This document shows, piece after piece, positions 28,696 to 40,109 of a stretch of DNA of 64,000 bases (position 1 is its first letter; the number at the start of each line of letters is the position of its first letter). The notes beneath the pieces are model-generated. The model was not told where the DNA came from and ran no database searches. It worked only from the letters and a program-made list of their open reading frames with translations. Source of the DNA: an uncultured Photobacterium sp. (GTDB lineage: Bacteria > Pseudomonadota > Gammaproteobacteria > Enterobacterales > Vibrionaceae); assembly GCF_947502415.1 (NCBI RefSeq), contig NZ_CANMZV010000020.1, positions 1 to 64,000 of the forward strand, given 5' to 3'. Position numbers and translations under genes: made by a program.

Positions 28696-31119
28696 TTAGA
28701 ATGTTCGTCCAATAGTGAAGGTAAAGAACTCTTCATCATCACCATCGTATTTCTTGATCGGACGAGCAATCGAGAATACGAGCGGCCCCATTGGCGACAT
28801 CCACTGCAGAGCGGCACCATATGACGCACGGATCAATGACGGGTCGGAATAATCATTCAAAAACTTTCCGTCCTCGTCTTTTAAATCATATTCTGTATCC
28901 CACACCGTACCGGCATCAACAAAGACACTGGTCCGGATCTGGTTACGGACTTCATCAGAAACAAACGGTGTTGGAACAATAAGCTCCATACTAGCTAATG
29001 CTACGGCGTTACCACCGGCAGCATCATCGGTTCCGGTCGCACAGTTATTGTTACCACCACCACCAATGCCACCAGACGGACAACCTTGAACATAAACCGC
29101 TTTAGGACCAACGGTATTAGAACGGAAACCACGCAGGGTAGAGAAACCACCGGCATAGAAGTTCTCATAGAACGGCAACAGATGATCACTGCCGTTATCC
29201 GTCGTGCCATAACCATTTCCGTAACCCAACTTACCACGTAGCAATAGGCTGAAATCATGGCCTTCATTCAACGGGAAGTACTGGCGCACATCATATTGCA
29301 TCTTGAAGTACTGGGCATCAGATCCCGGTATCGTCATACTGAATGAAGCACGTTGGTGGTTACCGGCAGTTGGGAAATAACCACGGTTAAGGTTATTTCG
29401 CGTCCAGGATACCGACCAGTCGAAATCATCAAGCTCAATCACATTATCACCACGATCAAAATCGTGGACCGCTTTGAACTTCTCGATCTGGTAATACTCT
29501 TGGGTATTCGAGATCTTGTTGTGATCGTAGCCCAAGCCGAACTCGAAAAAGTTCAGTTCATCAAACGGGAAACCCCACGTCAGGCTGGCACCGTAGCTCT
29601 GGTTGGTATAGTCAGAGATATTAGCATCAGATGCCTCAAACTCATTAAAGTACACCTTTCCACCCAGGCTGACCCCATCAAGGGTGAAATACGGATCACG
29701 ATAATCCAAGCTGATGTTCTTCTGGTAATCGTTCATCATCGCATTAATGCCAAAACGGTTACCTGTTCCCAAGAAGTTATCCTGCTGGATCCCCGCCTGG
29801 AAGCTAATGCCTGATTCCGTACCATAACCAACACCAAAGTTGATACTACCGGCATTCGCCTCTTTAACGTTGTACTTGATATCAACCTGATCATCCGTAC
29901 CCGGTACACGAACAGTCTGGACATCGACGGTTTCAAAGAAACCGGTACGGTTCAAACGCTCTTTACCACGCTCTACCGATTTGGAGTTAAGCCAGCTACC
30001 TTCCATCTGACGCATTTCACGGCGCAATACTTCATCTTTAGTCGAGGTATTGCCCGAAAAAGCAATATTTCGTACATAGATACGTTTGCCCGGATCGACA
30101 TTCACAATCAATGATACTTGCTTGTTTTGGTCATCAAAATCAGGAATGGTTGTCACCTGCGGGTAGGCATACCCCAGCTCACCCAGCTTACGCTTAACGG
30201 CCTCTTCCAGAGATGTCACTTTTGCCCCGTTATAAATTTCACCGGTATCAATGGTCAGCAATGCATTCAGCTCATCAGTCTTACCGACTAAATCACCGCG
30301 AAAACGCACATCCTGCACTGTATACTGCTCACCTTCATGGATCTTCAGGGTAATATAAACCCCTTTCTTATCCGGTGAAATCGAGACCTGGGTTGCATCC
30401 AGCTTGTACCTCAAGTAACCGTTATTGAGGTAATGAGAACGCAAGGTTTCCAAATCCCCGGCAAGCACCTGTTTCTGGTACTTTTCATCCGCCAGGAAGT
30501 TCCACCACGGTACTTCAGCCTGAAGATTAAACTTATCCTGCAGGTCCTCATCAACAAACACTTCGTTACCGACAAAGTTAATTTGCTGGATCTTGGCCGA
30601 CACGCCTTCAGTAAAAACAAATTTCAGGTCAGCACGGTTACGCGGCAGAGGTGTAACCACGGCCTTAACTGACGCATTGTATTTACCGACACTGTAATAG
30701 AAATCTTCCAGGCCCTTTTCAATTTTACTCAGGGTCGTCCGATCCAATGCCTCGCCAACACTGATACGCGAAGCATCAAGGTTCTCTTTTAACTGTTCTT
30801 CCTTGATTGCTTTGTTGCCAGAAAAAGTAATATTAGCGATAGTCGGGCGCTCAAGAACCTCAATCAACAACGCATTTCCATCACGGAAAACTTTTATATA
30901 TTCAAAATTCCCAGAAGCAAAGAGTGCCTGAATCATCTCCGATACATCACGCTCATCAACGCTATCCCCAACACGGACAGGCATCTTCAACAATGCCGCA
31001 CCCAGGGTAACGCGCTGTAGGCCATCGAAACGAATATCATCAACTACAAATTGATCCGCGCTCTGCGCAACACTACTACCAAGTAAAAGTGATGCGACCA
31101 ACAGTTTTTTCATCGCCAT
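28696..31119 (-). CDS. bamA: Outer-membrane protein assembly factor BamA
   Basis: BamA is the core of the outer-membrane beta-barrel insertion machine. The 807 residues comprise a signal peptide ending near Ser19-Ala20 and five POTRA domains (about 22-420). The 16-strand barrel includes '[18 protein letters not shown]' and ends in a C-terminal aromatic ('FTIGRTF'). A Cys-Gly-rich insertion ('[18 protein letters not shown]') lies in a barrel loop, probably surface-exposed. It lies between rseP and skp as usual. Confidence 0.97.
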   Translation of the reverse strand: MAMKKLLVASLLLGSSVAQSADQFVVDDIRFDGLQRVTLGAALLKMPVRVGDSVDERDVSEMIQALFASGNFEYIKVFRDGNALLIEVLERPTIANITFSGNKAIKEEQLKENLDASRISVGEALDRTTLSKIEKGLEDFYYSVGKYNASVKAVVTPLPRNRADLKFVFTEGVSAKIQQINFVGNEVFVDEDLQDKFNLQAEVPWWNFLADEKYQKQVLAGDLETLRSHYLNNGYLRYKLDATQVSISPDKKGVYITLKIHEGEQYTVQDVRFRGDLVGKTDELNALLTIDTGEIYNGAKVTSLEEAVKRKLGELGYAYPQVTTIPDFDDQNKQVSLIVNVDPGKRIYVRNIAFSGNTSTKDEVLRREMRQMEGSWLNSKSVERGKERLNRTGFFETVDVQTVRVPGTDDQVDIKYNVKEANAGSINFGVGYGTESGISFQAGIQQDNFLGTGNRFGINAMMNDYQKNISLDYRDPYFTLDGVSLGGKVYFNEFEASDANISDYTNQSYGASLTWGFPFDELNFFEFGLGYDHNKISNTQEYYQIEKFKAVHDFDRGDNVIELDDFDWSVSWTRNNLNRGYFPTAGNHQRASFSMTIPGSDAQYFKMQYDVRQYFPLNEGHDFSLLLRGKLGYGNGYGTTDNGSDHLLPFYENFYAGGFSTLRGFRSNTVGPKAVYVQGCPSGGIGGGGNNNCATGTDDAAGGNAVALASMELIVPTPFVSDEVRNQIRTSVFVDAGTVWDTEYDLKDEDGKFLNDYSDPSLIRASYGAALQWMSPMGPLVFSIARPIKKYDGDDEEFFTFTIGRTF

Positions 31120-31158
31120 TACTGTTCTGATTATTCCTTGCTAAAAACGCACTTATTA

Positions 31159-32514
31159 TTAAAGGCGGGTAAAATCATTGAATAGCGCTACGGCCATTAA
31201 TACAACCAAAATGGCTGATCCCACTCTGTAGCCTATATCCTGAACTCGTTCAGACACAGGGCGACGTGTTACCGCCTCGATGGCGAAAAACAATAAATGT
31301 CCACCATCCAATACCGGCAGCGGTAACAAATTAACTATTCCCAAGTTCACACTGATCAAGGCCAAGAATCCCAGGAAGTACACCACACCATAATCGGCGG
31401 TCATTCCGGCACCTTTGGCAATTGAAATCGGGCCACTCAGGTTTTTTATCGCAACATCGCCCGTTACCAGCTTAGTAACCATGTCCATCGTCAGAGTTAC
31501 CAATTGCCAGGTTTTTTCCGCAGCTTTACCGACAGCTTCAAACGGACCATATTGCAATAGAATTCGATACGATTCAGGCCAAGGCTCAACCTTTGGCGCA
31601 AAACCGGCATAACCAATTACTTCACCATCACCCATTGACTTGGTATTCGGAGTCAACGTTAGCGCAATACGCACTCCATCTCGCAATACTTCCATCGTCA
31701 TAGGCTGTGACGGGTGAGAACGAACGGCATCCACAACCTGTAGCCACTCGGTTACTGAAGAACCGTCAATCGAGACAATTTCATCATTTAACTGCAAACC
31801 GGCAGCAATTGCGGCGCCATCATCTACAAGTTGTGAAATCACGAGCGTAATTGGCGGCGAGAAAGGCTTGATCCCCAACGTTGTGAGTACCTGCTCATTC
31901 TCAGGGTCAAAAGACCATGTCGTCAGATCCAAAGTACGCTTAACTTCATACTCAGTGCCTGGCTCGATCACAGTCACCGCCATTTCGTCATCGCCGATAT
32001 GGGAAATCATTGCCATATTTACAGATTCCCAATCTGCGGTTTTGATTCCCGAAATGGATTTAAGTTCCATTCCATTGCTAATTCCTGCTTGGGCAGCAAT
32101 AGAATGCGGAGCTACCTCACCAATTACCGGGCGAACAGCCGGCACCCCGATAAGGTAAACGACCCAATAAGCAAAAATTGCGAAAAGAAAATTGGCCAGC
32201 GGACCAGCAGCAACAATCGCACTACGCTGCCACAGAGCCTTGTTATTAAATGCCTGATGTTTTTTTCCGACAGGCACATCATCAATCCGCTCATCGAGCA
32301 TCTTGACATAACCACCAAGCGGGATCATCGCAAGACTATATTCGGTACCATCTTTACCGACCTTACGCCAAAGCGGCTTACCAAAGCCGATTGAAAAGCG
32401 CTCAACAAAAACACCGCAACGACGTGCAACCCAGAAGTGACCATATTCATGAACAGCAATCAACACACCCAGTGCAAGTAAAAACGCACCGAGATTCCAC
32501 AAAATCCCCATCAT
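31159..32514 (-). CDS. rseP: Intramembrane zinc metalloprotease RseP
   Basis: RseP is the site-2 protease that cleaves RseA to release sigma-E and also clears signal-peptide remnants. The zinc motif HEYGH is at residues 22-26. Two periplasmic PDZ domains lie in the middle, and the second membrane motif is '[13 protein letters not shown]'. The 451 residues are full length. The start overlaps the dxr end by 4 bp. Confidence 0.96.
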   Translation of the reverse strand: MMGILWNLGAFLLALGVLIAVHEYGHFWVARRCGVFVERFSIGFGKPLWRKVGKDGTEYSLAMIPLGGYVKMLDERIDDVPVGKKHQAFNNKALWQRSAIVAAGPLANFLFAIFAYWVVYLIGVPAVRPVIGEVAPHSIAAQAGISNGMELKSISGIKTADWESVNMAMISHIGDDEMAVTVIEPGTEYEVKRTLDLTTWSFDPENEQVLTTLGIKPFSPPITLVISQLVDDGAAIAAGLQLNDEIVSIDGSSVTEWLQVVDAVRSHPSQPMTMEVLRDGVRIALTLTPNTKSMGDGEVIGYAGFAPKVEPWPESYRILLQYGPFEAVGKAAEKTWQLVTLTMDMVTKLVTGDVAIKNLSGPISIAKGAGMTADYGVVYFLGFLALISVNLGIVNLLPLPVLDGGHLLFFAIEAVTRRPVSERVQDIGYRVGSAILVVLMAVALFNDFTRL

Positions 32515-33707
32515 ACGGATACCTTCCGAATCACTTCCCGAGCCAAAATACGCGCCATTTTATCTAGCTCAATAACACTTTCCAAGTCAGTAGGTTCGGC
32601 CATTTGCGCCACCTCTATAACCTGACGGTTAACAGTTGCAATCTCAGTAAAACGGATCCGGTTAGCCAAAAATGCTGCCACCGCTTCTTCGTTGGCAGCA
32701 TTAAGAGCAGTTGTCGCAGCTTGCCCGGTATAGCAGGCATCCATCGCCAACTTCAAACAAGGGTAGCGGTTGAAATCAGGCGACAAGAAGGTGAATTCAC
32801 CCACCTTGCTAAAATCCAATGGTGCCACACCGGCATCCACTCTTTCAGGATAGGACAACGCGCAGGCAATTGGCGTTCGCATATCCGGTAACCCCATCTG
32901 CGCCAGCACCGAACCGTCTTTGTATTGCACCATAGAGTGAATAACGGACTGTGGGTGGATGATTACATCCATCTGCTCCCGAGAAGCGTTAAACAGCCAG
33001 CGCGCCTCGATATACTCCAGGCCTTTGTTCATCATGGTCGCCGAATCAACCGAAATTTTCGGCCCCATAGACCAGTTAGGGTGTGCTATTGCCATCTCAG
33101 GCGTTACAGCATCCAGCTCAGCCACATCAGTATAACGAAACGGGCCGCCAGAACCGGTCAGCAAAATCTTACTGATTCCGTATTTATCTAGATCGCAGTA
33201 GCCCATTGCGCGCTGAATTGCCGCCGGCAGGCTTTGAAAAATCGCGTTATGCTCACTGTCTACAGGCAAAAGCTCAGCACCGAACTCCCGACAGGCATCA
33301 ATAAACATCTGCCCGGACATCACCAGAGCTTCTTTATTGGCCAACAGAATACGCTTTCCAGCCTTCACTGCCGCCATGGTTGGCAACAAGCCTGCCGCGC
33401 CGACAATCGCAGCCATTACAGTATCGACTTCATCCAGTGCTGCAACCTGGCACATTCCAGCCTCACCGGCCAGTACTTCAGTTGGAATGTTATGCTGTTT
33501 CAGTAATACGACCAGTTCCATGGCCGCCGATTCCGATGCCATTGCGACATATTTCGGCTGCCATTGCTGACACAGCTCAAACATCTTTTGGCTATTCGAG
33601 CCAGCCGCCAGCGCTACCACCTCAAACAAATGCGGGTTTTGCGCCGCGACAGCCAGCGTACTACTGCCAATAGAGCCCGTAGCACCAAGAATCGTTAACT
33701 TACGCAT
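32511..33707 (-). CDS. dxr: 1-deoxy-D-xylulose 5-phosphate reductoisomerase
   Basis: Dxr (IspC) makes 2-C-methyl-D-erythritol 4-phosphate in the non-mevalonate isoprenoid pathway and is the target of fosmidomycin. The NADPH-binding GATGSIG is at residues 8-14, with catalytic-loop segments '[13 protein letters not shown]' and '[20 protein letters not shown]'. It has 398 residues. Its product feeds UppS, encoded nearby. Confidence 0.97.
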   Translation of the reverse strand: MRKLTILGATGSIGSSTLAVAAQNPHLFEVVALAAGSNSQKMFELCQQWQPKYVAMASESAAMELVVLLKQHNIPTEVLAGEAGMCQVAALDEVDTVMAAIVGAAGLLPTMAAVKAGKRILLANKEALVMSGQMFIDACREFGAELLPVDSEHNAIFQSLPAAIQRAMGYCDLDKYGISKILLTGSGGPFRYTDVAELDAVTPEMAIAHPNWSMGPKISVDSATMMNKGLEYIEARWLFNASREQMDVIIHPQSVIHSMVQYKDGSVLAQMGLPDMRTPIACALSYPERVDAGVAPLDFSKVGEFTFLSPDFNRYPCLKLAMDACYTGQAATTALNAANEEAVAAFLANRIRFTEIATVNRQVIEVAQMAEPTDLESVIELDKMARILAREVIRKVSV

Positions 33708-33884
33708 AAAATCACTTTAATTCAGCTATGAAAAACAGCCATCAACGGCTGCTTGGTCAAACAGATACCAACTCAGCACCTTTGCTATGCCGGCAAACAG
33801 CAGCAAGAGCAACCTGCGGAAGAACCAAATTAACTGGCCCCCCTCACAAACAGGCTGCTTTTTGCGCAGTCAAACTCGACTACA

Positions 33885-34733
33885 TCATACTAGCCAAAGG
33901 TAGAGCAAAGCAAAAACAGGAAGGGCTGCCGTCAAACTATCGATACGATCTAGAATACCGCCATGACCAGGAAGGATGTTACCACTGTCCTTGATACCCG
34001 ATGCTCGTTTGAACATGCTTTCAACCAAGTCGCCAAGAACTGAAGCAATCACCGACAATACGGCAATAACCAGAAGGCTACCCAGGCTGACAAAAGGAAT
34101 ATCCATCAATGCCGCGCCGCCCCAAGTCACCACCACAGCCAGTACTGCACCACCAACCAGACCTTCGATGGTCTTGTTCGGGCTCACTGCCGGTGCCATT
34201 TTATGTTTACCAAAGCGCTTACCTGAGAAATAAGCCCCCGTGTCGGCCGACCATACTAAGAAGCAAACCAGCAGCACCAGCTTGGCTCCATGGTAAGGTG
34301 ATTCCGCATAATTGACAGCACGGAGCATCAGTACACTCCAGAAGAAAGGGAGCAGGGTCAGCAAGCCGAAAATATATTTTAAAGGAGCTGACTTTGACCA
34401 CAGGGAAGAGCTAGAAGGGTAAGTTACTGCTAATGCAGACGCCATAATCCACCAAATCCCACCAGCTAACAACATATACTGGTGTGATTGTGCAAGGGCT
34501 GACAACGTCGCTGCATCAGTTGGCATGATTGCAATTGATGCGCCCAGCGCAATAGCGGGTACTAACATAGCGCCCCAGCGCGACTTTGCATCAACAAATT
34601 GTGTCCACTCCCAAAAACCGACCATGGTGATTACAGCCAAGGCGACAACAAAAGCAGGAAACGGTAGAAAAAAGATCCCTGCAATTACTAACGGAGCGAG
34701 GATGAGTGCGGTAATAATACGTTGCTTAAGCAA
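33885..34733 (-). CDS. cdsA: Phosphatidate cytidylyltransferase
   Basis: CdsA makes CDP-diacylglycerol, the precursor of all phospholipids. The 282-residue protein has several membrane segments and 'SADTGAYFSGKRFGKHKMAP'. The C-terminal signature is in 'GNILPGHGGILDRIDSL'. It is separated from dxr by 177 bp and from uppS by 158 bp, so transcription may be partly independent. Confidence 0.95.
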   Translation of the reverse strand: MLKQRIITALILAPLVIAGIFFLPFPAFVVALAVITMVGFWEWTQFVDAKSRWGAMLVPAIALGASIAIMPTDAATLSALAQSHQYMLLAGGIWWIMASALAVTYPSSSSLWSKSAPLKYIFGLLTLLPFFWSVLMLRAVNYAESPYHGAKLVLLVCFLVWSADTGAYFSGKRFGKHKMAPAVSPNKTIEGLVGGAVLAVVVTWGGAALMDIPFVSLGSLLVIAVLSVIASVLGDLVESMFKRASGIKDSGNILPGHGGILDRIDSLTAALPVFALLYLWLV

Positions 34734-34812
34734 GCTGCGTCCTCTCGTTTTTTATTTTAGTAACAGCCCAGCATATCTGTCATGCTTTCTGGCTACCCCT
34801 ATCCGGCTTTAC

Positions 34813-34846
34813 AATAAAAAGGCATCTTGATGATTCCAGAATGCCT
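34813..34846 (-). terminator. Possible terminator or attenuator between uppS and cdsA
   Basis: On the minus strand AGGCAT ... ATGCCT encloses a loop of about 15 bases and is followed by TTTTTATTG. The stem is short, so partial termination is more likely than a full stop. Confidence 0.5.
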
Positions 34847-34891
34847 CCACATTGCTACCGCAACACCGCGATAAACCGAATAATATAATCA

Positions 34892-35656
34892 TTATTTTTG
34901 TAATAAAGCCTGTATCTGCTCACCGGTGCAGCCAAAGCGGCGCTCGCGGCTCACATACCATGCCACAGCATCAGCTAAGCTTTTCTCATCAAAATCAGGC
35001 CAGTGCTGTTCTGTAAAATACAGCTCGGCATACGCGACCTGCCATAGCATAAAATTACTGATTCGACATTCACCACTGGTACGGATTAACAAATCTACAT
35101 CAGGTAACCCTGCCGTAGACAAGCCGGCTGTCATCATATCTTCAGTGATTTCATCTGCCGTCATGCCTTGTTCCAGCAACTGCTGTGCCAGACGCTTGGT
35201 TGCCTGCAGAATGTCCCACTGACCACCATAGTTGGCTGCTACATTCAATACCATACCGGTATTGTCAGCTGTCAACGCCTCTGCATCAGCGATTTTTTTC
35301 TGCAGCCGCTGACTAAAACGTGTCGCATCACCAATGATCCGTAACCGAATATTATTCTTGTGCAGACGTTTTACTTCACGACCTAACACAGTCATGAAGA
35401 GTTCCATCAACAGTGACACCTCGTCTTCCGGACGACGCCAGTTTTCACTACTGAAAGCGAAGAGTGTCACCACCTGGATACCGAGGCGATTTGCAGTCGA
35501 GACTGTTTTACGTACGGCTTCTACGCCAGCCTTGTGGCCAAACACTCGAGGCTTACCCTGTGCCTTTGCCCAGCGACCATTGCCATCCATAATGATAGCA
35601 ACATGCTTTGGCAAGCTTTCAGCACAAAGAGCAGTTTCGATTGTATGCTCTGCCAT
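34892..35656 (-). CDS. uppS: Undecaprenyl diphosphate synthase
   Basis: UppS extends farnesyl diphosphate to the C55 carrier used for peptidoglycan and O-antigen. The 254 residues carry the catalytic '[14 protein letters not shown]' (Asp24) and '[13 protein letters not shown]'. The C-terminal '[19 protein letters not shown]' is also conserved in the family. A GGGAGAT ribosome-binding site precedes the ATG. Confidence 0.96.
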   Translation of the reverse strand: MAEHTIETALCAESLPKHVAIIMDGNGRWAKAQGKPRVFGHKAGVEAVRKTVSTANRLGIQVVTLFAFSSENWRRPEDEVSLLMELFMTVLGREVKRLHKNNIRLRIIGDATRFSQRLQKKIADAEALTADNTGMVLNVAANYGGQWDILQATKRLAQQLLEQGMTADEITEDMMTAGLSTAGLPDVDLLIRTSGECRISNFMLWQVAYAELYFTEQHWPDFDEKSLADAVAWYVSRERRFGCTGEQIQALLQK

Positions 35657-35730
35657 ACATCTCCCTCAAAATAAAAAGCGCCGTGCTGCACGCACAGCGC
35701 CTCAAACCTCATCAAGCTAATACTGGCGTA

Positions 35731-36288
35731 TTAAACTTCCATTAGCTCTTTTTCTTTGGCTTCAAGAATCACATCAATCTGCTTGACTGCTGCGTCTGTC
35801 AGCTTCTGGATGTCGTCCTGTGCGCGACGATCATCATCTTCAGAAATCTCTTTATCTTTAAGCAGTCCTTTAACATCAGCATTCGCGTCACGACGGATGT
35901 TACGAACAGCGACACGGCCCTGCTCTGCTTCAGCACGTACGATCTTAACCAGATCACGACGACGCTCTTCTGTTAGCGGTGGCAATGGAACACGAATAAC
36001 AGTGCCCGCAGACATTGGGTTCAGGCCAAGATCCGACATCATGATTGCTTTTTCAATCTTTGGCGTCAGCTCTTTGTCAAAAACAGTGATAGCCAGAGTA
36101 CGCGCATCTTCTGCAACTACGTTAGCAAGTTGCTTAAGCGGCGTATTAGCACCGTAGTATTCAACGTAGATAGTATCTAGCAGGCTTGGGTGAGCACGAC
36201 CAGTACGTACTTTAGCCAGCTGGTTTTTCAGCGCTTCAACGCTTTTTCCCATGCGCTCCTGCGCATCTTGTTTAATTGCATCAATCAC
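35731..36288 (-). CDS. frr: Ribosome recycling factor
   Basis: RRF splits post-termination ribosomes together with EF-G. Its length of 185 residues is the same as in E. coli. It begins '[20 protein letters not shown]' and contains '[12 protein letters not shown]'. It lies between pyrH and uppS in the standard order. Confidence 0.97.
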   Translation of the reverse strand: MIDAIKQDAQERMGKSVEALKNQLAKVRTGRAHPSLLDTIYVEYYGANTPLKQLANVVAEDARTLAITVFDKELTPKIEKAIMMSDLGLNPMSAGTVIRVPLPPLTEERRRDLVKIVRAEAEQGRVAVRNIRRDANADVKGLLKDKEISEDDDRRAQDDIQKLTDAAVKQIDVILEAKEKELMEV

Positions 36289-36361
36289 GATTTATACCCT
36301 TATGATTCGATAATAGCGGGAGCTACGCTAGCGCTCCCGGCCAGAATGAGTCGTCAGAAAC

Positions 36362-37090
36362 TTAGTCTTTCGAGATCAAGGTGCCTTCTTGCTCACCCAT
36401 CACTACACGGCGAAGTGAACCTGGCTTGTTCATGTTGAAAACACGAATCGGCATGCCGTGGTCGCGAGCCAGAGTAAATGCTGCTAAGTCCATCACTTTC
36501 AGTTCTTTTTCAAGAACATCATTGTAGCTTAGCTTATCACAAAGAACAGCTTCTGGGTTTTTAACTGGATCATCTGTGAATACGCCATCAACTTTTGTTG
36601 CTTTTAGTACCACATCCGCTTCAATTTCAATACCGCGCAGACATGCAGCTGAATCAGTGGTGAAAAATGGGTTACCGGTACCGGCAGAGAAAATTACCAC
36701 ACGGCCCTGGCGTAGCTGGCTGATTGCATCTGCCCAGTTGTAGTTATCACATACACCGTTCAGCGGGATTGCAGACATCACTCGAGCGTTCACATAGGCA
36801 CGGTGCAGCGCATCGCGCATCGCAAGGCCATTCATCACAGTTGCTAGCATGCCCATGTGATCGCCCACAACTCGGTTCATACCAGCTTCTGCAAGGCCGG
36901 CACCACGGAATAAGTTACCACCACCGATAACAAGGCCAACTTGTACGCCTAGTTCAATAAGTTCTTTGATTTCCTGAGCCATACGGTCAAGAACTTGTGC
37001 GTCAATACCAAAACCTTCATCGCCCTGCAGTGCTTCACCGCTGAGTTTCAGCAAAATTCGTTGATAAGTCGGTTTAGGATTTGTGGTCAT
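36362..37090 (-). CDS. pyrH: UMP kinase
   Basis: PyrH phosphorylates UMP to UDP. The 242 residues include '[20 protein letters not shown]', '[12 protein letters not shown]' and '[14 protein letters not shown]', all typical of bacterial UMP kinase. It is located after tsf, behind a strong terminator, so it probably has its own promoter in the 92-bp gap. Confidence 0.97.
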   Translation of the reverse strand: MTTNPKPTYQRILLKLSGEALQGDEGFGIDAQVLDRMAQEIKELIELGVQVGLVIGGGNLFRGAGLAEAGMNRVVGDHMGMLATVMNGLAMRDALHRAYVNARVMSAIPLNGVCDNYNWADAISQLRQGRVVIFSAGTGNPFFTTDSAACLRGIEIEADVVLKATKVDGVFTDDPVKNPEAVLCDKLSYNDVLEKELKVMDLAAFTLARDHGMPIRVFNMNKPGSLRRVVMGEQEGTLISKD

Positions 37091-37132
37091 TAGGTTTACC
37101 TTCCAGGCTTACAAATAGAGATATGGAGTTGT

Positions 37133-37162
37133 AAAAAGACCGCAGCCTTGGCTACGGTCTTT
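37133..37162 (-). terminator. Terminator of rpsB-tsf
   Basis: The minus-strand stem AAAGACCGTAGCC / GGCTGCGGTCTTT, with a two-base AA loop region, is followed by TTTTTAC. This is a strong rho-independent terminator directly after tsf. Confidence 0.88.
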
Positions 37163-37182
37163 GGAGTTCGTTTCAAGAAGGA

Positions 37183-38028
37183 TTAACCCTTCTGAACAGC
37201 TGCAACTTCTTCAGCAAAGCTCATTTCTTGAGCTTTCTCGATACCTTCACCCACTTCTAGGCGGATAAAGTTAGAAATAGAAGCGCCTTTCTCTTTCAGC
37301 ATCTGACCAACAGTCTGAGATGGGTCCATGATGAACGCCTGACCAGTCAGAGAAACTTCGCCAGTGAATTTCTTCATACGGCCAACAACCATCTTCTCTG
37401 CGATCTCTTGTGGCTTGCCAGATTCAACAGCGATAGCAACTTGGATTGCTTTTTCTTTTTCAACAACGTCAGCAGGTACATCTTCAGGAGTAACAAACTC
37501 AGGACGAGATGCAGCAACGTGCATTGCAACATGCTTCATTGTCTCTTCATCAGCGTCACCAGCAACAACAACACCGATACGGTCGCCGTGGCGGTAAGAA
37601 CCAACTTTAGCGCCTTCGATGAACTCTACGCGACGGATGCCGATGTTCTCACCGATTTTAGCAACTAGTGCGATACGCTGTTCTTCAAACTTAGCTTGAA
37701 GAGCTGCGATATCTAGACGCTCTGCTAGTGCAGCGTCAAGTACTTCGTTAGCAAATGCTAGGAAGTTAGAATCTTTTGCTACGAAGTCAGTCTGGCAGTT
37801 AACTTCTAGAAGTGCTGCAACACCGTTTTCGTCTTTGATTAAGATCGTGCCTTCAGCAGCAACGTTACCTGCTTTTTTAGCAGCCTTAGCAGCACCGCTC
37901 TTACGCATGTTTTCAATTGCTAGCTCGATGTCAGCGTTAGCTTCAACAAGCGCTTTTTTACATTCCATCATGCCTGCGCCAGTACGTTCACGCAGTTCTT
38001 TAACTAGGGCAGCTGTAACTGTTGCCAT
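37183..38028 (-). CDS. tsf: Elongation factor Ts
   Basis: EF-Ts recycles EF-Tu by nucleotide exchange. The 281 residues begin '[20 protein letters not shown]'. They contain the N-terminal UBA-like domain, '[17 protein letters not shown]' and '[16 protein letters not shown]'. Codon use is highly biased, consistent with strong expression. Confidence 0.98.
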   Translation of the reverse strand: MATVTAALVKELRERTGAGMMECKKALVEANADIELAIENMRKSGAAKAAKKAGNVAAEGTILIKDENGVAALLEVNCQTDFVAKDSNFLAFANEVLDAALAERLDIAALQAKFEEQRIALVAKIGENIGIRRVEFIEGAKVGSYRHGDRIGVVVAGDADEETMKHVAMHVAASRPEFVTPEDVPADVVEKEKAIQVAIAVESGKPQEIAEKMVVGRMKKFTGEVSLTGQAFIMDPSQTVGQMLKEKGASISNFIRLEVGEGIEKAQEMSFAEEVAAVQKG

Positions 38029-38057
38029 TGTTATATCCTCAGTTTTGAATACTCGGT

Positions 38058-38087
38058 ATAAAAATCAGGGGCCCAATTCGGCCCCTG
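38058..38087 (-). terminator. Attenuator-like terminator between rpsB and tsf
   Basis: The minus-strand stem CAGGGGCC / GGCCCCTG is followed by ATTTTTAT. It lies between rpsB and tsf, where partial termination would make S2 transcripts exceed EF-Ts transcripts or create 3' ends for processing. Confidence 0.75.
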
Positions 38088-38142
38088 GTAACCATTCTTA
38101 GTTTACGCAAGGTAACTTAAGATGCTCAAAGGAGCCCGGCTA

Positions 38143-38871
38143 TTACTCAGCTTCTACGAAACCGTCTTGCTCTGCTTGTGCAACGATGTCTTGGTTACGA
38201 CCTTCAGTTACAGTTTGAGCAACAGCACCAGTGTATAGCTGGATAGAACGGATTGCGTCATCGTTACCTGGGATAACGAAGTCAACGCCGTCTGGGTTAG
38301 AGTTAGTATCTACTACTGCAAATACTGGGATACCCAGGTTGTTAGCTTCTTTGATTGCAATGTGTTCGTGATCAGCATCAATTACGAACATAGCGTCTGG
38401 TAGGCCGCCCATGTTCTTGATACCGCCTAGAGACTTCTCAAGCTTCTCCATTTCACGAGTACGCATTAGCGCTTCTTTCTTGGTTAGCTTGTCGAAAGTA
38501 CCGTCTGTAGACTGAGTTTCAAGATCTTTTAGACGCTTGATTGACTGACGAACAGTTTTCCAGTTAGTCAGCATACCACCCAACCAACGGTTGTTTACGT
38601 AGTACTGGTCACAGTTAACTGCAGCTTCTTTGATTGATTCGCTGGCTGCACGCTTAGTACCAACGAAAAGTACTTTACCCTTACGAGCAGAAATCTTGTT
38701 GATTTCAGCTAGAGCGTCGTTGAACATTGGTACAGTTTTCTCAAGGTTGATGATGTGCACCTTGTTACGAGCACCAAAGATGAATGGCTTCATCTTAGGG
38801 TTCCAGTAACGAGTTTGGTGACCGAAGTGAACACCAGCCTTAAGCATGTCGCGCATTGATACAGTTGCCAT
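38143..38871 (-). CDS. rpsB: 30S ribosomal protein S2
   Basis: S2 is a small-subunit protein of 242 residues. It begins '[20 protein letters not shown]' and contains '[20 protein letters not shown]'. I chose the ATG at 38871, preceded by a GAGGAAT ribosome-binding site. In-frame upstream starts lie within the structured leader. Confidence 0.97.
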   Translation of the reverse strand: MATVSMRDMLKAGVHFGHQTRYWNPKMKPFIFGARNKVHIINLEKTVPMFNDALAEINKISARKGKVLFVGTKRAASESIKEAAVNCDQYYVNNRWLGGMLTNWKTVRQSIKRLKDLETQSTDGTFDKLTKKEALMRTREMEKLEKSLGGIKNMGGLPDAMFVIDADHEHIAIKEANNLGIPVFAVVDTNSNPDGVDFVIPGNDDAIRSIQLYTGAVAQTVTEGRNQDIVAQAEQDGFVEAE

Positions 38872-39061
38872 TGAATATTCCTCTATGGGGTTAGGCGTCC
38901 ACATATCCCATCCTACCGACCCATATACCTGCCTTACGGCAAATAAGCAGCCTCGCGAAAAGCTGACGGGCACCCCGGAGAATGTGTCGATATGTGTGAG
39001 TGATAAATAAAAGTAAAGGTAATGTTACCAATTTAGTCGAAACACAAATCAGCAAATTACG
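38872..39061 (-). promoter_or_regulatory. rpsB mRNA leader (S2 autoregulatory leader)
   Basis: About 190 nt of structured, non-coding leader precede rpsB. The part nearest the gene includes 'GGGATATGTGGACGCC' followed by TAACCCC, which can pair as GGG(A/T)-CCCC. This resembles the conserved S2 leader through which S2 represses rpsB-tsf translation in gammaproteobacteria. The assignment is from memory of that motif. Bases 39062-39194 hold the promoter and the divergent start region of map. Confidence 0.55.
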
Positions 39062-39067
39062 GCGCGC

Positions 39068-39079
39068 TTTATACCATAT
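39068..39079 (-). promoter_or_regulatory. Predicted rpsB promoter
   Basis: On the minus strand TGGTATAAA gives an extended -10 (TATAAA at 39068-39073). The GC-rich discriminator GCGCGCC follows, typical of stringently controlled ribosomal-protein promoters. No convincing -35 was found. Confidence 0.6.
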
Positions 39080-39194
39080 TTCACTCACCAAAATCTAGCC
39101 TAATTATAGTTAAGCCAGCCAAACCTGGTTTCCATCCAACGTCCTCACTGTTACCATATACGCAACAGAAAACAGTCAACGTAGAGAAGATTGA

Positions 39195-40022
39195 ATGAGC
39201 ATCAAGATCAAAACGGCTGATGAAATTGAAAAAATGCGTATCGCAGGCCAGTTGGCTGCAGATGTGCTAGAAATGATCGAACCACACGTAAAAGCTGGTA
39301 CTACCACTGAAGAGCTGGATCGTATCTGTCATGAATACATCACGAAAGAACAAGGTGCCATTCCTGCGCCACTAGACTACCACGGTTTCCCGAAGTCAAT
39401 CTGTACCTCAATTAACCACGTAGTTTGTCACGGTATCCCGGCAGAAAACGACGAGCCGGTTAACGGTAAATACAACAAGCCGGCAGTTCTTAAAGACGGC
39501 GACATCATCAATATCGACGTAACCGTTATCAAAGACGGCTACCATGGCGATACTTCGAAGATGTTCGAAATCGGTGAAGTTTCACTGGAAGACAAGCGCC
39601 TGTGCCGTGTTGCTCAGGAAAGCCTGTACCTGGCAATGAAAAAAGTTAAGCCGGGTGCAAAACTTGGTGAAATCGGTACCGCTATCCAGAAGTTCATTAA
39701 AAACGGCAACAGCCGTTTCTCAATCGTAAAAGATTTCTGCGGCCATGGTATCGGCAACGAATTCCACGAAGAACCACAAGTTGTTCACTACAAAAACAAC
39801 GACCGTACCGTATTAAAAGCCGGTATGTGCTTCACCATCGAGCCAATGATCAATGCTGGTAAATTCGGCTGTGACGTTGATGATAACGACGGCTGGACGG
39901 TTTACACCGTCGACGGCAAAAAGTCGGCACAGTGGGAACATACCCTGCTAGTTACCGACACAGGCTGTGAAGTGCTGACTCTGCGCAAAGAAGAAAGCAT
40001 TCCGCGCCTAATGCACAACTAA
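39195..40022 (+). CDS. map: Methionine aminopeptidase type I
   Basis: Map removes the initiator methionine from nascent proteins. The 275-residue protein carries metal ligands in 'INIDVTVIKDGYHGDTSKM', 'CGHGIGNEFHEEP' and 'FTIEPMINAG', plus a final Glu in 'WEHTLLVT'. It is divergent from rpsB, the conserved arrangement. Confidence 0.96.
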   Translation: MSIKIKTADEIEKMRIAGQLAADVLEMIEPHVKAGTTTEELDRICHEYITKEQGAIPAPLDYHGFPKSICTSINHVVCHGIPAENDEPVNGKYNKPAVLKDGDIINIDVTVIKDGYHGDTSKMFEIGEVSLEDKRLCRVAQESLYLAMKKVKPGAKLGEIGTAIQKFIKNGNSRFSIVKDFCGHGIGNEFHEEPQVVHYKNNDRTVLKAGMCFTIEPMINAGKFGCDVDDNDGWTVYTVDGKKSAQWEHTLLVTDTGCEVLTLRKEESIPRLMHN

Positions 40023-40028
40023 TCCAAG

Positions 40029-40052
40029 AGCCGGCCTTGTGCCGGCTTTTTT
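40029..40052 (+). terminator. Terminator of map
   Basis: The stem GCCGGC / GCCGGC (loop CTTGT) is followed by TTTTTT just after the map stop codon. Confidence 0.85.
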
Positions 40053-40109
40053 GAATCTTCCTAATTTCATCGCATTACGGTTATAGTAATAACCAACGAT
40101 ATCCATAAC

